Shown here: positions 24,103-34,986 of the stretch, in pieces | Layout of the letters: the number at the start of each line of letters is the position of its first letter | How positions within the stretch are numbered: position 1 is the stretch's first letter | Origin: Staphylotrichum longicolle | Lineage: Eukaryota; Ascomycota; Sordariomycetes; Sordariales; Chaetomiaceae | Length of the DNA: 64,000 nucleotides | Direction of reading: 5' to 3' | NCBI GenBank assembly: GCA_019096155.1 | Contig: JAHCVI010000001.1 | Span: 15,277,243-15,341,242, forward strand | Translations under genes and position numbers: made by a program | The notes under the pieces: model-generated | What the model was told of the DNA's origin: nothing | The model's input: only the letters and a program-made list of their open reading frames with translations | Databases searched by the model: none

Positions 24103-24991
24103 TCACCCATCTCGACCCTTCTGTGTCAACCTCGCAGGCCGCTCCTTGCCCCTGTTCGCCGGCTTTCTCATCCACTTGTAACACGCAAGGCAACGGCGCT
24201 GCTCTCCCTGAAGTCTGAACTCCCCTCGGCCGCCCAGCTTGAGACGGTTGGGTTCTTACACTCCTGTCCCTTGCTTTCTTGAACTGCGATAGCTGCCTCC
24301 ACAAGCTGCCTCGTCTTGTCCTTCTGTTCATGATCTCTGCGGTACCTGTGACACGTATTTACGCCGCCGGTCTTCTCCCACGCCAGTGAAGACGTCTCCC
24401 TTTTGGTATGGCTTCAGACAGTTTGGGTTCTTGCAACCCTCCTTCTTGGACTCCTCCAAGTCGATAGCGCTTTGGACTTCTTTAACCCCCCGCTCCTCGC
24501 CGTTGTCGCTTCGCCTCGTGTGTTCGTAACATGCCTTGCGCCGCCGGTCTTCTCCAAACCCCAGAAAGGTTGTCTTTGCGGTCTCTGGTTTCAGGCAGTT
24601 TAGGTTTTTGCATCCGTTTTTTTGGTCGTTGTTGCTCGGGATGCTTCGCTGGCTTTCCCCCTGCCTAAAGGACCAGGCACTGTTGAGCCCAACGTCGGAT
24701 AGATCCGGCAGCGACGAAACTGACGCTCTCAACTCAGCAATGAAACTTGGTCGTCGCTGGGCTGTGGTAGTTCTTGACGCCTGTCGCCTTTGAGACTAGG
24801 TTGAGGTAAAGCTGCATAAGGCCCTCAACCGTGTTCGCAGTTGTCCGGTTTGCCGCAGATGGGGAGACCTGGGCGAGGATAAAAGACCCGGAGATGACTC
24901 CATGTTGGCCGGCGAACGCGTAGTGACGTGTGAGTTTGTTCTTCCATGTTCCAGACCGCACTCGGTTGATGGTCCTCTGGTGTTCTTTCAT
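24103..24991 (-). pseudogene. Decayed gene of an unrecognised Cys-repeat (zinc-finger-like) family, copy A
   Basis: Read on the minus strand, 24991-24740 is an open N-terminal segment (RHYAFAGQHGVIS, then GLMQLYLNLV). A frame change is followed by 24790-24330 with a linker (LPDLSDVGLNSAW) and two Cys units: GCKNLNCLKP...GEDRRRKACYEH (about 24612-24520) and GCKNPNCLKP...GEDRRRK (about 24435-24355). After another shift a third unit appears (about 24260-24170, ending GEQRRCLACYKW), and the frame closes at 24103. The first Cys of the CxxC pair is Arg in units one and two. The unit pattern C-x3-C-x(~18)-C-x2-C recalls GATA-type fingers in spacing only. At least two frame breaks suggest a relic, although unrecognised introns are possible. 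The same architecture recurs at 56.5-57.4 kb. Confidence 0.55.
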
Positions 24992-25061
24992 TCGCCACGT
25001 GAGACCGCGCGTCTTGCTCGCGGCCTCCGACCGTAAACTTCAAATCGTTTTGGCTGAGAGG

Positions 25062-25345
25062 AAGAGGAAGAAAAAGAGAAAGAGGAAGAGAGAAGGAGAA
25101 AGGAAAAGGAAGAGGAAGAGGAAGAGGAAGAGGAAGAGGAAGAGGAAGAGGAAGAGGAAGAGGAAGAGGAAGAGGAAGAGGAAGAGGAAGAGGAAGAGGA
25201 GAGGAAGAGGAAGAGGAAGAAAGAAGAAATAACAGAGGGAGAAAAGGAGGAAAGGAAAGAGCAAAGGAAGAAAAAGGAAGGACAAAAGGAAGGACAAAAG
25301 GAAGGAGAGAATAGGAAGGGAAAAGGAAGGAAAAGAAAAAAGAAT
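25062..25345. repeat. Polypurine tract with (GAGGAA)n core
   Basis: Nearly 290 bp of almost pure A/G on the plus strand; 25101-25222 is a regular hexanucleotide repeat, followed by GGAAGGACAAAA-type units. Long frames through it are low-complexity Lys/Glu/Arg or Ser/Phe/Leu runs and are not genes. It sits immediately upstream of copy A of the Cys-repeat relic. Confidence 0.95.
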
Positions 25346-27027
25346 GGAAGGAAAGGGTCTGTCTGGCTCGCCAAGATTTGCAAACTCAATATAATCATCA
25401 ACTATTCTCACGAGATTGGCATCAAGCGATACTGGAGAGGCAAGAGGCACATTCAATTCGCAGCATTGTGTTTCAAAGTGGCACAAGAGGAAGATCGGAA
25501 CTGCAACCTGAACTTGCGCGGCGGCCCGGATGCGCAGGCAGTTGAGGGAAGAGAGGAACAGATACCAGGAGGAGGCGCACATCATCAATATGACAGTTCT
25601 CCTTGAACACTGTACAATTCAGAGCAATCTGGAATCTAATGGCGAGCAGGTTGGGGAGGGCACGTCTCTGGACAAGTACGCCACTTCACAACAGGACAAG
25701 GCGCTCGAGAAAGCGGTAAAATCGCGGGACTTCATCGCTAGTGAGAAACCTGAGGATGACCTTGCCCGGGCCCGAGCATGAGGGAGGGACATGAACAGTC
25801 CCAAACCAAACGAGCCTACCTTACAAACTTTTCTGGCTGTCCTAAAAACGTTGAATATCCGGTCAGCAACCAAGACAGCGACACAATGCGCTTGCCAGAC
25901 GGACTAAACTGTGTTCCCATGTCACTGCCGCACTGCATCCGATCCTGGACAACATATCGTATGCCGTGCTACACCTGGCATGGTGCTACCTCCTAACGGC
26001 TGTGAGCGGGCCCTTGCGCACTTTTATCACCTCCTGTATTACCGCCGGGCCGGGACAACCAAGGAATAAACGAGCTCAACATTCCAGGCTCAACCTCGCT
26101 AGTTCTCATACCGAGATTTAACTAACTTTGACCCGTAAGAAGAGCACTGTTATTCTTAAGCAAACAAACAGATAGATATCTTGAACCCAAGAATCCCCAA
26201 ATTTTGGTCATCTGGCGTCGAGCTGTGGTTGAAGCTGATGCGGGATGGTGCGTGTCTTGGTCTCGATTGATTGTCAAATTCCAGATTGGTGTGTGCAACC
26301 CTTATTCATTGCTGCTCACCATCCTCCTGGCGAGCAACGTGCCACCTGTCGGGCATTGGCAGACATTGTCAAACGGCGTTTCTGCCGTTCACATCGAGTC
26401 TAATTCCATTGAGAGCAAACACGGCATTCCCAGACGCGGCACCACTTCCAGATTGTTTGTCGTTCATGATGGGAAATGCTGCTGCGCTGCCTTAAAGTAT
26501 GCCTCTCGTCTGCAGAGTGTGCTTTGAGTTAGATTGGCCGTGTTCAGAAATGGAAGTTATGACTCTTGTACGATGCAAAGCTCATGCGGGCTGCTTCGTA
26601 CCTACTTTCTTGTTCCGACACAACGAGGCCGCGCTGCTAGGTGGCTGCCGTCCTGGTGTTGCCTGAGAAAAGCCCCCACCGCAAAAATATCAAGAAAGGC
26701 TCCTTCCCTGCGGTTCGTGAATGGCGATTTTGTCAGCGGTTGAACCAGGAAGGTAGACTTGCACATCTTGCCTTGACCAACGTGACCCTCGGCTCCCGTT
26801 GAAGTTTCCCGCTTCCCTTCTGTTCCAATCTTCATTCCTTCAGCTCCTCGCCACTGAGGAATCCGTCTCTGTTTTACCTCGAAACAACTTAGATCGTTCC
26901 CTCATCACCGGCTTTTCTGTGGCAACAGCCTCAGTCGCCTTCTCTCGAGAGATTCCAGGTTTTCGTGCCAGACCAAACCACCTCGTTCCTACCATCTAAG
27001 GGCTCTCGCATCTGAGACCAGTTCAAA
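25346..27027. other. Intergenic region upstream of secreted protease
   Basis: No supported gene. From about 25350 to 25610 the plus strand stays open and reads as a plausible but unrecognised peptide (includes GIKRYWRGKRHIQFAALCF), possibly a coding relic. From 26800 the sequence is pyrimidine-rich and is probably the protease promoter and leader. Confidence 0.45.
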
Positions 27028-28507
27028 ATGGTGACCAAGTCCTGGGTCTTCTGCGGCGCCCTCGCTGCTGCGTTGGCGGTGACGGGATTGGCAACCCAGC
27101 ACCATGCCGATGCCCTCAAGAACGCGCCGCCTGGGATCAGCTACAAGATGCCCAAGGCAACGCACCCGTGGTCATCGTCATCGTCCAAGATTACAAAGAC
27201 AAGCCAGCATGTCCAGAAGATGCATCCAGTCGAGGCTGTTCGCGGCGCCAAGTTCAATCCCAAGTCCGCCGCTGCCATCCTTGGAGCCCACCAGCGCCTC
27301 GTCGGCGGCTTCGGCTACGAGAATGTCACGACAACCTCTGCATACGGCACCCAGTATGCTGTTCAGGCGCTTTTCAACGGGCATCAGATGTCGCTTCTTA
27401 TTGACACTGGCAGTTCGGACACTTGGGCTGTTCAGAGAGACTTCCACTGCGTCGACTACTCAGGCGAGTTCCTCCCTCAGGAGACCTGCGGCTTCGGCGC
27501 AACCTACCCAGAAACGTTCCAGTACGGGTTTACCGACCCGGAGACACACATGTTCATTCAGTACGGAGACGGTGAGATTGTCACCGGCCCCATGGGTTTC
27601 TCAGACGTCAGCATTGGCAACATCACGGTCGCGAGGCAGCAAGTCTGCTTGGCAAACACCACGTACTGGTATGGCAACAACTACACCAGCGGTTTGCTGG
27701 GCCTCGCATTCCCCGCCCTCACCAATGCTTACCTTGGCGAGGAATCGGACCACGACTTTGGCAATGCGGTGCAGTACTCGCCGCTCTTCACCAGCATGGT
27801 TAACCAAGGGTTGGTCGATCCCGTCTTCAGCATTGCCATTGACCGCAACGCATCCAGCGGAATGCTCGCGTTTGGCGGAATTGCTCCGGCAAGCGGCTTG
27901 GACTTGACCCGCACGGCGACCCTGGACATGGTGATTGTAGGTTCTCAAGTGCTGCTCATGAAGTTATTTCGCAGCTAACATGATCACAGACAAGCGTGAT
28001 TGCCATTCCCGAGACCGCCTACCAGTACTCGTTCTACACGATCATTCCGGACGGTTGGTGGTACGACCAGACCACCAATACTAAGAAGATCCCGTACATT
28101 GTCGACAGCGGAACGACGCTCAACTATCTGCCGTCGAGTGCGTGGTTTGCTCACTTTGGTTGTCGTTCACAATCAGCTAACCATTTAACCCAGGTCTTGC
28201 CGACTCGATCAACGCGGCCTTCAACCCGCCGGCTGTCTATATGTGGATGTACGGCGCCTACTTCACCTCATGCGACGCCACGGTGCCCCAGGTTGCCGTC
28301 CTGTTGGATGGCACCAAGTTCAACATCAACCCCGTTGATCTGCTCTACCGCAATTTGGTGGATCCCCTGACTGGGCTGTGCATGACTTCCATCGCGGACG
28401 GAGGATCCGGCCCTTATATCCTCGGCGATGCTTTCATGCAGAATGCGTTGGTAATCTTTGACGTTGGCGAGGCAAAGATGCGCTTCATTCCCAGACAGCA
28501 CTACTGA
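27028..28507 (+). CDS. Secreted pepsin-like aspartyl protease
   Basis: Exons are 27028..27936, 27990..28137 and 28194..28507 (456 residues; introns 53 and 56 nt). A signal peptide opens the protein (MVTKSWVFCGALAAALAVTG), followed by a propeptide of about 80 residues. The two catalytic motifs are DTGSSDTW (from 126) and DSGTTLNY (from 342). The flap tyrosine region reads FIQYGDGEIVTG, and the end has GPYILGDAFMQNALVIFD. There is no Ser/Thr stalk or GPI tail, so this one should be released. Several Asn-x-Thr/Ser sites are present. It is a different A1 subgroup from the GPI protease at 9.5-12 kb, with little similarity outside the active sites. Pyrimidine-rich leader sequence precedes the ATG. 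Confidence 0.95.
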
Positions 28508-29370
28508 TTGTATACACTGCGCTTTCAGTGGTTCTGCACACCACCTGCCAGTTGAGGGGGCCGGAACAGGCGGAACATGTGTCATGTTGTGGCATGCGAG
28601 GGAATAAAACGACGTGTTAGCTCGGTATCTAGCTTGCAATACAAACGTCTCTGAGTTTAGTTGTCGCCATGATGTTGATGGAAGTGTTCGATTGAGTTGC
28701 TCGTGTTGTTGCCAAACTTCGGCCAAAGCACCTGTGGGCCAACAGAAGCAAGTGGATGGATCCTTTCCCCTTTTATTGGGTAAACAAACGGATGCTGACT
28801 TCCCTTCGGCAGCATCGAGACTCACTGCTCTGAAGAACAAGAAAAGCGCTCCTGGAAATCCTCTTTATGGATGACACGGCGCGGCTGGTCACATCTCACA
28901 AATGGCATTAGACTCGCAGATGGAACTAGGATTCCATTCATTCATTGCATGTGCATGTGTATTCCTCTGCGAGCCAGCAGACCTCGCTCATACCCGAGTC
29001 CCAATGCTCCAAGCAGATCGTGTTTCCTTCTTTTTTGGCTCCCTTTTCCACCCCTAGGCCCACCCGCCTGAATTGCATCATCCTCGCCGGGGTCCGTGTC
29101 TGGGGACCCCAATGCCAGACCAGTGAAGTTCGACAAAGCTCTCGCCAGGCGCCCGTCCCAACCGTACAATTACCTAAAACTCCATGCCACCCGAGGGGGT
29201 TCTGTGCAACCTCGAACCCCGGGAACTTCCATGCGATACCGTCCCAAAAGTATGCAGACCGCGCTTGGATGGTGCTATCCACCCGCTGAGGCACCAAAAC
29301 ACTAACGTCTAGAAATGCTGTAGAAGAAATAAAACGCCCCAGATTCCATGTCGGTGGTGTCGAATTTCGT
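28508..29370. other. Intergenic region between convergent genes
   Basis: 3' flanks of the protease and of PFK-2/FBPase-2. Nothing further is supported. Confidence 0.6.
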
Positions 29371-30905
29371 TCAGATACCGCCTTCGGGTGCCGGGTCCTC
29401 GTGTTTCGCGGTGCTGCCCTTGCCGCGCCAGGTGCTGACGGCCTTGATGTTGGCGCGGTAGGTCTGCAACTCGGTGCCGTAGGCGCGGGGCGTCAGCTTC
29501 ATGAGGGTGTGCAACGGCACGGGCACCCAGGGGCTCTCCTCTTGGGTCTTTTGCATGAAGTAGGCGTAGATGCAGCGGATGACAGCCTGGTGGGAGATGA
29601 TGAGGATGTCCTCGCTACGCTCGAGCTCCATTATGATGGGCTCCAGGCGGATAACCACATCGCGGTAGCTCTCGCCGCCGCGGTAGCGGTAGTTGTACTT
29701 GTCTTCGTCGCGCGCCTGGAAGTCCTCGGGGTATTGGTCGGCGATCTCCTGGTATGTCATGCCATCGCACACACCAGCGTCAAGCTCGTCGAGGGCTTTC
29801 CACTGCAGTTGGTTGTAGTGTTTTGGCAGGTGGCGCCCCGTGGCAATGGTGCGCTTCAGGGTTGAGGTCCAAACGGTCAAAGGCCGGTCGCTCTGTGCTG
29901 GTGTCAGTTTCGAGTCTTGGAAGCGGATGGCGGATGGCACATCAAAGCAGAACAGAGGGCAAAGAAGAACTTACACCAACAGACTCCCGAACCAGTTCAG
30001 GAAGCTTGAGCGCGTATTCTTCGCCACGATGAGAGAGCGCTGCATCACCGCCGATACGGCCCTCCAGGTTGAGCATCGATTCGCCGTGCTGGTTAAGATT
30101 AGCGTCCTGACACATTGTGCAAGCAAAGATTGCATCTTACACGAGACAGCCAGACGGAGCGCGGACGGATGTGCAGATTCATCAGGAAGTAGACGACACG
30201 GCTCTGCAGGTAGTCCTGGATGCGGTTAATGAAGACCTGTTTGCCCACGTTCATGATTTTGAGGTAGGTCAAATGGTCCTCGTCCCCGTCGTCGTTGATC
30301 GACTTGTAGACCTTTTCGTAGTTGCGGATGCGCTCGCGGAAGTCCACAGCGGCCTTGTCGGGGTCTTGGCCAACGTAGTCAGGAGAAGTAGTCTTGACAT
30401 CGCGGATGTTGGCCATGATCAGCTCCTCATCGTCGCACCTGGACTCGACGAAAATGACCTCGATGCCCTCTGCCGAGACGCGTTCGAGCACCCACTTCCT
30501 CCGCTCTTTTGTGCTGTTGGTGGCATCCAGGATGCCCACAACGCCACCGCTCTTGAACCACTTGAGCATGTCTGACACGGCGGCCTCGGCAGCGGCGCGC
30601 CTCTTACGCTCGCCTTCGGCGTTGTTGGTGTCAAAGAAATCGGCAGAGGGGCGGGGAGCGTTCTCGCGGCGGTAGTTGCCGACGTTGAAGGTCGCCGCCG
30701 GGATCGAGAGCCACTTCAGGTATCGTTGGGCTGGAGACAAAAGCTGGTCAGCGAAATTCCCAAGAGACTGGTTCGGCGAAACTCCAAGCGCAGACTTACC
30801 TCGCTGGGCAATGTAACTCTTGCCCCGAGCCGGAAGGCCGACCATGACAACGCAGATGCGCGTGTCCTCGGGCATGATGCCGAGGCCGTTAGTCCTTGGA
30901 GGCAT
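29371..30905 (-). CDS. 6-phosphofructo-2-kinase/fructose-2,6-bisphosphatase (bifunctional)
   Basis: Exons, in transcript order, are 30905..30800, 30730..30141, 30088..29975 and 29892..29371 (443 residues; introns 69, 52 and 82 nt). The N-terminal kinase half has the P-loop GLPARGKS (23-30) and the conserved RYLKWL, FNVGNYRR and DATNSTKERR segments. It makes fructose 2,6-bisphosphate from fructose 6-phosphate and ATP. The C-terminal histidine-phosphatase half begins at the exon 2/3 junction with RHGES; the phospho-accepting His is 233 and the second His is 371 (ISHQAV). Both catalytic sets look intact, so the enzyme should be bifunctional and set glycolytic versus gluconeogenic flux in the cytosol. 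It is shorter than animal PFKFBs and lacks their regulatory C-terminal tail. Confidence 0.96.
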
Positions 30906-32617
30906 CTTTGCTGAGTGAGAGCTGGTGCAGTAACGATCTGGAGGCGGAGGAGGGCGAGAGGGATGACCGAGACATGTAGCAGCCTAATTGAGTTCGAGGA
31001 AAGGGAAAGATTTTGAGATTGAGGGCGTGGAGAGGAGGTAGTGGTTGATCGCGTGAGCTGTTCGTGGGGCTTTGGCTGCGGGTCGAGAGCACAGTGACGA
31101 TGGTGGGCTGAGAGGGGCGCTTTCCCGCGTGCAGGGTGCGACGTCACCCAGCGGCTGCTGTTGTGGGTGCAGCAGTCAGGCACAAGCGGACAGGCAGTGC
31201 AGAGACACGGGCTTCCCGGAGCAGACGAGGGTCTATGTGCAAATGGGCCGTCTGGCGTGATCGCAGAGCGGCAAGATGGGGGAAAGGCGCATTTTGGCTC
31301 GTAAAGGTGCACAAGGCCAGGCCCTGAGCTTTCGATCGTAATCGGGATTCCCAGGGCGGCGTCTCGGGCGGGCCATGGGGGGCGAGATGCTCGTCCCGCA
31401 TCTTGGCCGGGACAGGGCCAACAGCGCTGAGGCCCCAGCCCTGCCCACCCCCGGATGGACCCGAGAACCAGCAAAAAGTGGGACCCTGGGGGTCCCGTGT
31501 GATGGAATGGGTTTTCTTCTGCAGAAAAAACCCCCAGGGATCTGCAGACCGCCATCTCGTTCGTTGTTCCAGAGGTGTCGACCGAACGACGGTTCCCCCA
31601 CGCACCTTGCGGGTTGGATCGAGAATCACAGAGTACCGAGCTGCCAGAGAGAGCCTCCTTCTCACCGGTCGGATCGATCTCTCAAGAATTGCCGTTGGAC
31701 CGTGCGTCTTGCCGGCTGAAATCGGAAAGCGAACGGACTGATAGCCGGGGCCAAACATGCAGCTTCCATCGCAGGTCTCGGCAGTCGTCGCAGCTCCGCG
31801 TCTCCGATCCTCTCAACAAAAATGCCAAGAAGGCCTTGGTGCTCAGGTGACCTGCAAAGCGCATGCACAACTCAGGCCAAAATACTGTCTCTGTCATCCT
31901 TGCGATCACCTTTCGTAGGTACCTACTTTTTGTGCTGTTTCGAGCTGGGGAAGAGTGGGGTGAAGATGACGGCAACCCGCGTCTGGCAAGCCGACTGAAG
32001 CAAGAAAGCAAGACATGCATTGCCTGTGGGACACACTCAGATCTTGTTGCCCAATTGCCTGATTCATGCAGAGGCCACATGGTCTGTCCCTGAGATGGCT
32101 CAGGTACGAGCCCGGCGCGGGGTTTGAGATCCAAGCGCCTCTTGCTCAACACACCGCATCCTGGCTGGACCGGGAGCCTCACATGGTCCCTGGGGTCGGA
32201 GGAGGGTGGGGGTTCAAGCTCTCTGTCGTGGGGAGATCCACTTCCCGGGACGGCGCCGATTCGGGCCCGGCTAAATTGAGTCCCGAGGTAGACTCAATCC
32301 CGTCCTTCTTGTTGGATCTGAGGACTGTTGAGGGACAGTGCTTGGCTGAAGAGTGAAGGGCGTTAAGATACAGCACCAGGGGCAAGACTGATACTGTCTG
32401 GATTTCGCACAAGAAGGCCGTTGCATTGCTACACTAACACGTCCCAACGCTCCAAGAACAGGACAAAATGGACAGGCTCACGAGTTCTCGAGAAACTCTC
32501 AAACTCTTGAACGACCAAGGGCGAGAGAAGTTTCCTGAAACACGGCCTGCCTGTGTCCGATCACCATGACAGAGAACAACTTGTCGAACCCCTCGCCCCT
32601 AGGGGCTTGAGCTTCTC
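30906..32617. other. Intergenic region upstream of PFK-2/FBPase-2
   Basis: The first 200 bp are pyrimidine-rich on the minus strand and are probably the promoter and leader of the kinase gene. A 12 bp palindrome (31915-31926) is present. ORFs of 100-200 codons here overlap on several frames without motifs and are not called. Confidence 0.55.
31915..31926. repeat. Perfect 12 bp palindrome GTAGGTACCTAC
   Basis: Same GGTACC-centred palindrome class as 22949-22964. Confidence 0.85.
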
Positions 32618-33255
32618 TCAGCACACGTTGAAAGTCGGGAGGCCCTGTCCCGCGTAGGTGAAGCCGGCATCCCACTGAGGTGCGTCCTCGCCAACAATCG
32701 TGCCGGCCTGCCCATTCTCGACACACAATGCATCAACAGTGTCAAGTTGGCTGCCGATAAATTGCGTCGAGGTGTTCAGCGTTTGGCAGAGCGAGCAGAA
32801 AAAGGCTTGACACGTCCCGAAGGAGAAGACGAGACACGAGTTTGGCGAAATGATGAGTTCGTCATCGGTCGACAAGACCTGCTTGACGATGACCTTGCAG
32901 TCGGCAGTCGAGGGGCTCGGCCTCTGGGACAAGTCAGCCCAATTCTCCAGCATTTGACCCGTCATAGTTGGGGGGGAAGAAGGAGCCTTACGGGGTTCGT
33001 GCACTCAAAGAAGTCGCTGGCTTTGGGCTCCTGCCGACGTTGAAGACCTGGGACCCGGGCGAGAGCAGCCTTGGAGCGTTGTACGGTAGGGGTGCCCGTC
33101 GAAGTTTTGTATTCCGACGCTCGCATCTCGATGCCTGCTACCTCGTTGGGCCTTGAGATTCGCTTGCGGATGGTTCTTGTGCGATCTTGCAGCCCAGCGG
33201 ATTCGAAGGCCGCAGTGATGCCGAGGAACAAGGTCAGAGGAATGACAAGCTTCAT
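32618..33255 (-). CDS. Small secreted Cys-rich protein (189 aa), candidate effector
   Basis: Exons, in transcript order, are 33255..32992 and 32923..32618, joined by a 68 nt intron with GTAAGG donor; the frame is restored. The internal ATG at 33255 is preferred to one at 33276 because it begins directly with a signal peptide (MKLVIPLTLFLGITAAFES). A basic propeptide follows with a probable Kex2-type site (LQRRQEP near 71-77). The mature part has eight cysteines at 85, 97, 118, 126, 131, 134, 155 and 189, including the cluster GTCQAFFCSLC. An even cysteine number and small size fit a disulfide-stabilised secreted protein of the effector or antimicrobial kind. I do not recognise a named family; a relation to Ecp2/Hce2-type effectors is possible but not shown. 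Confidence 0.75.
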
Positions 33256-34986
33256 GGTGACTCCGTTGGTGTTCAAGGGGCACAGGGTTCTTCTGTGGAA
33301 GACTTAAGATGCCTTTGCGTTTGTTGTTGAGACTCAAGAGGGCTGCTGCCGACCTGACCCTAAAGCAAGAGACGATTCCTAGCTTTATAGGCGCCATCGT
33401 TCGCTTCCACACCTGCCCTCTTGGGCCGACGTTCAGCTGCCTGGTGAGGCCACGGCTCATAGATTGCTATAGACAGAGCCCTTCGACCTTGCCTCATCCT
33501 CCTGCGAGTGAGAGTGACGTCGAGATTGCCCGCTGGGGGTAGGACTTCGGAGCTGTTCAAGAAATAGATGATCGTCCGCTTGGACATCCCCAACCTACCG
33601 TCGTGGCATGCAACTCGATGCTGCCTTGCCACCCAACCCTCACCAATGAAGCGTGGCTCATGACGCCGACGATACTACATGACTCGGTCTGAGCCGTGTC
33701 CGTGCCTTGTGGGTTACCGCAGGGCGCAGAAGGGAAGAGCCACGCTTGGGTGCCTCTCCGAGGATCGGGAGGAGGAGGCACATGAGACAGGGACTCAGCT
33801 GGCGGTCGGCACATCGAAAGGTGCTACTCCTCGGCCGTCGGCCATGGAAACCCCGTGTTGTTAAAGATGAGATAAGAGGCCTCGAGAAATGGGCACTTGG
33901 TGGCGCTGGCGGTCGTAGAGGACGGTTTCCAGCCCTTGCTTTCCCCAGGCACTCGACACGAAGCATACGCACAATGGGAGCTACCCATGACAAGACCTGC
34001 GGAAGTTGTTGAAAGAATTCTGGACTATTTTGAACAACAAGCGAATGAGACGCGAGCTGCGAGACAGATGCAGTGCAGCAAACGCGGGGGGTTCCCGGTG
34101 CAAGCGTGAGCAGTCGAGGATCGGTCCCGGCGTCGGCAGGAAGCGAATGCGGAGCCGAACCCAACTCAGAGGATCGGGGCGGACCAGTTCATTCGATGGT
34201 AGAATAAGACTCAGTGCGTTACCAGAGATGCATTGATACAACCTCAAGAGAGGGGAAGTTGCGGTCTTGAGAGCGAAGGAACTGCGCAACCTCCGGGGCT
34301 GACCATTGGGCTGACCACTGAGCTGACCACTTGGCGGAACTTCCGGAGACGGCAGGAAATTGATTACCACCACGACTGAAACCCGGACCCTGGGACCAAG
34401 GACCCTCGTGGTGTTTGTCCTGGAAGTGAAATGCTGACGGCGACTCTGTCAGCCAGCGAGAGGCGAGGCTTGAGGGTGGCCCGTTTGAGCAGGTAGGGAT
34501 ACGGCACCCACCCAGGGAAGGACGAAGGACTTGCAGGAACGCGAAGCAGTGCAACCTGACCGCAAAGCTCAGAAAATGCCCTCGCCCGTCGCAGTTGGTG
34601 AAGAAGCAAGTGAACCATCGCCTGATACAGCCATCTCAAAGAGTCGGACGGGCAGTGTTGGCGAGGTCGGAGCGTTGTTCGGGATTATGGTTCCCGATGC
34701 AAGTCCCGTCGTTGCATTGCCCGGTTGGTGGATCCAGCCCACTGACGCCCACCTCCCTTCAGTGCCCTGACAACTCGATCGAATGTGCCACGCCAGCGCC
34801 ATGGGGTTAAGGCTGGCAGAAACTCTTCACCGCCTTCACCCGGTCCCTGGATTTTTGCCTGCCAAGACTGCGCTCTGTCTCCACCCGCTCGTTATCAGAG
34901 CCTGCCGATAAGCAGTGGGTGGGAAAAAAAATCCCAGAGACCACCAAACAGCATCCCAGCACGACTTGTTGTGCACAACCACCGAG
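33256..34986. other. Intergenic region between divergent genes
   Basis: Shared upstream region of the secreted Cys-rich protein (-) and HAS1 (+). Near 34295-34335 three similar TGACCA/TGGGCTGACCA-type units follow one another. No gene is supported. Confidence 0.55.

Noticed and set aside
24930..25588. Lys/Glu/Arg and Ser/Phe/Leu ORFs
   Set aside because: Translations of the polypurine tract; no unique sequence.
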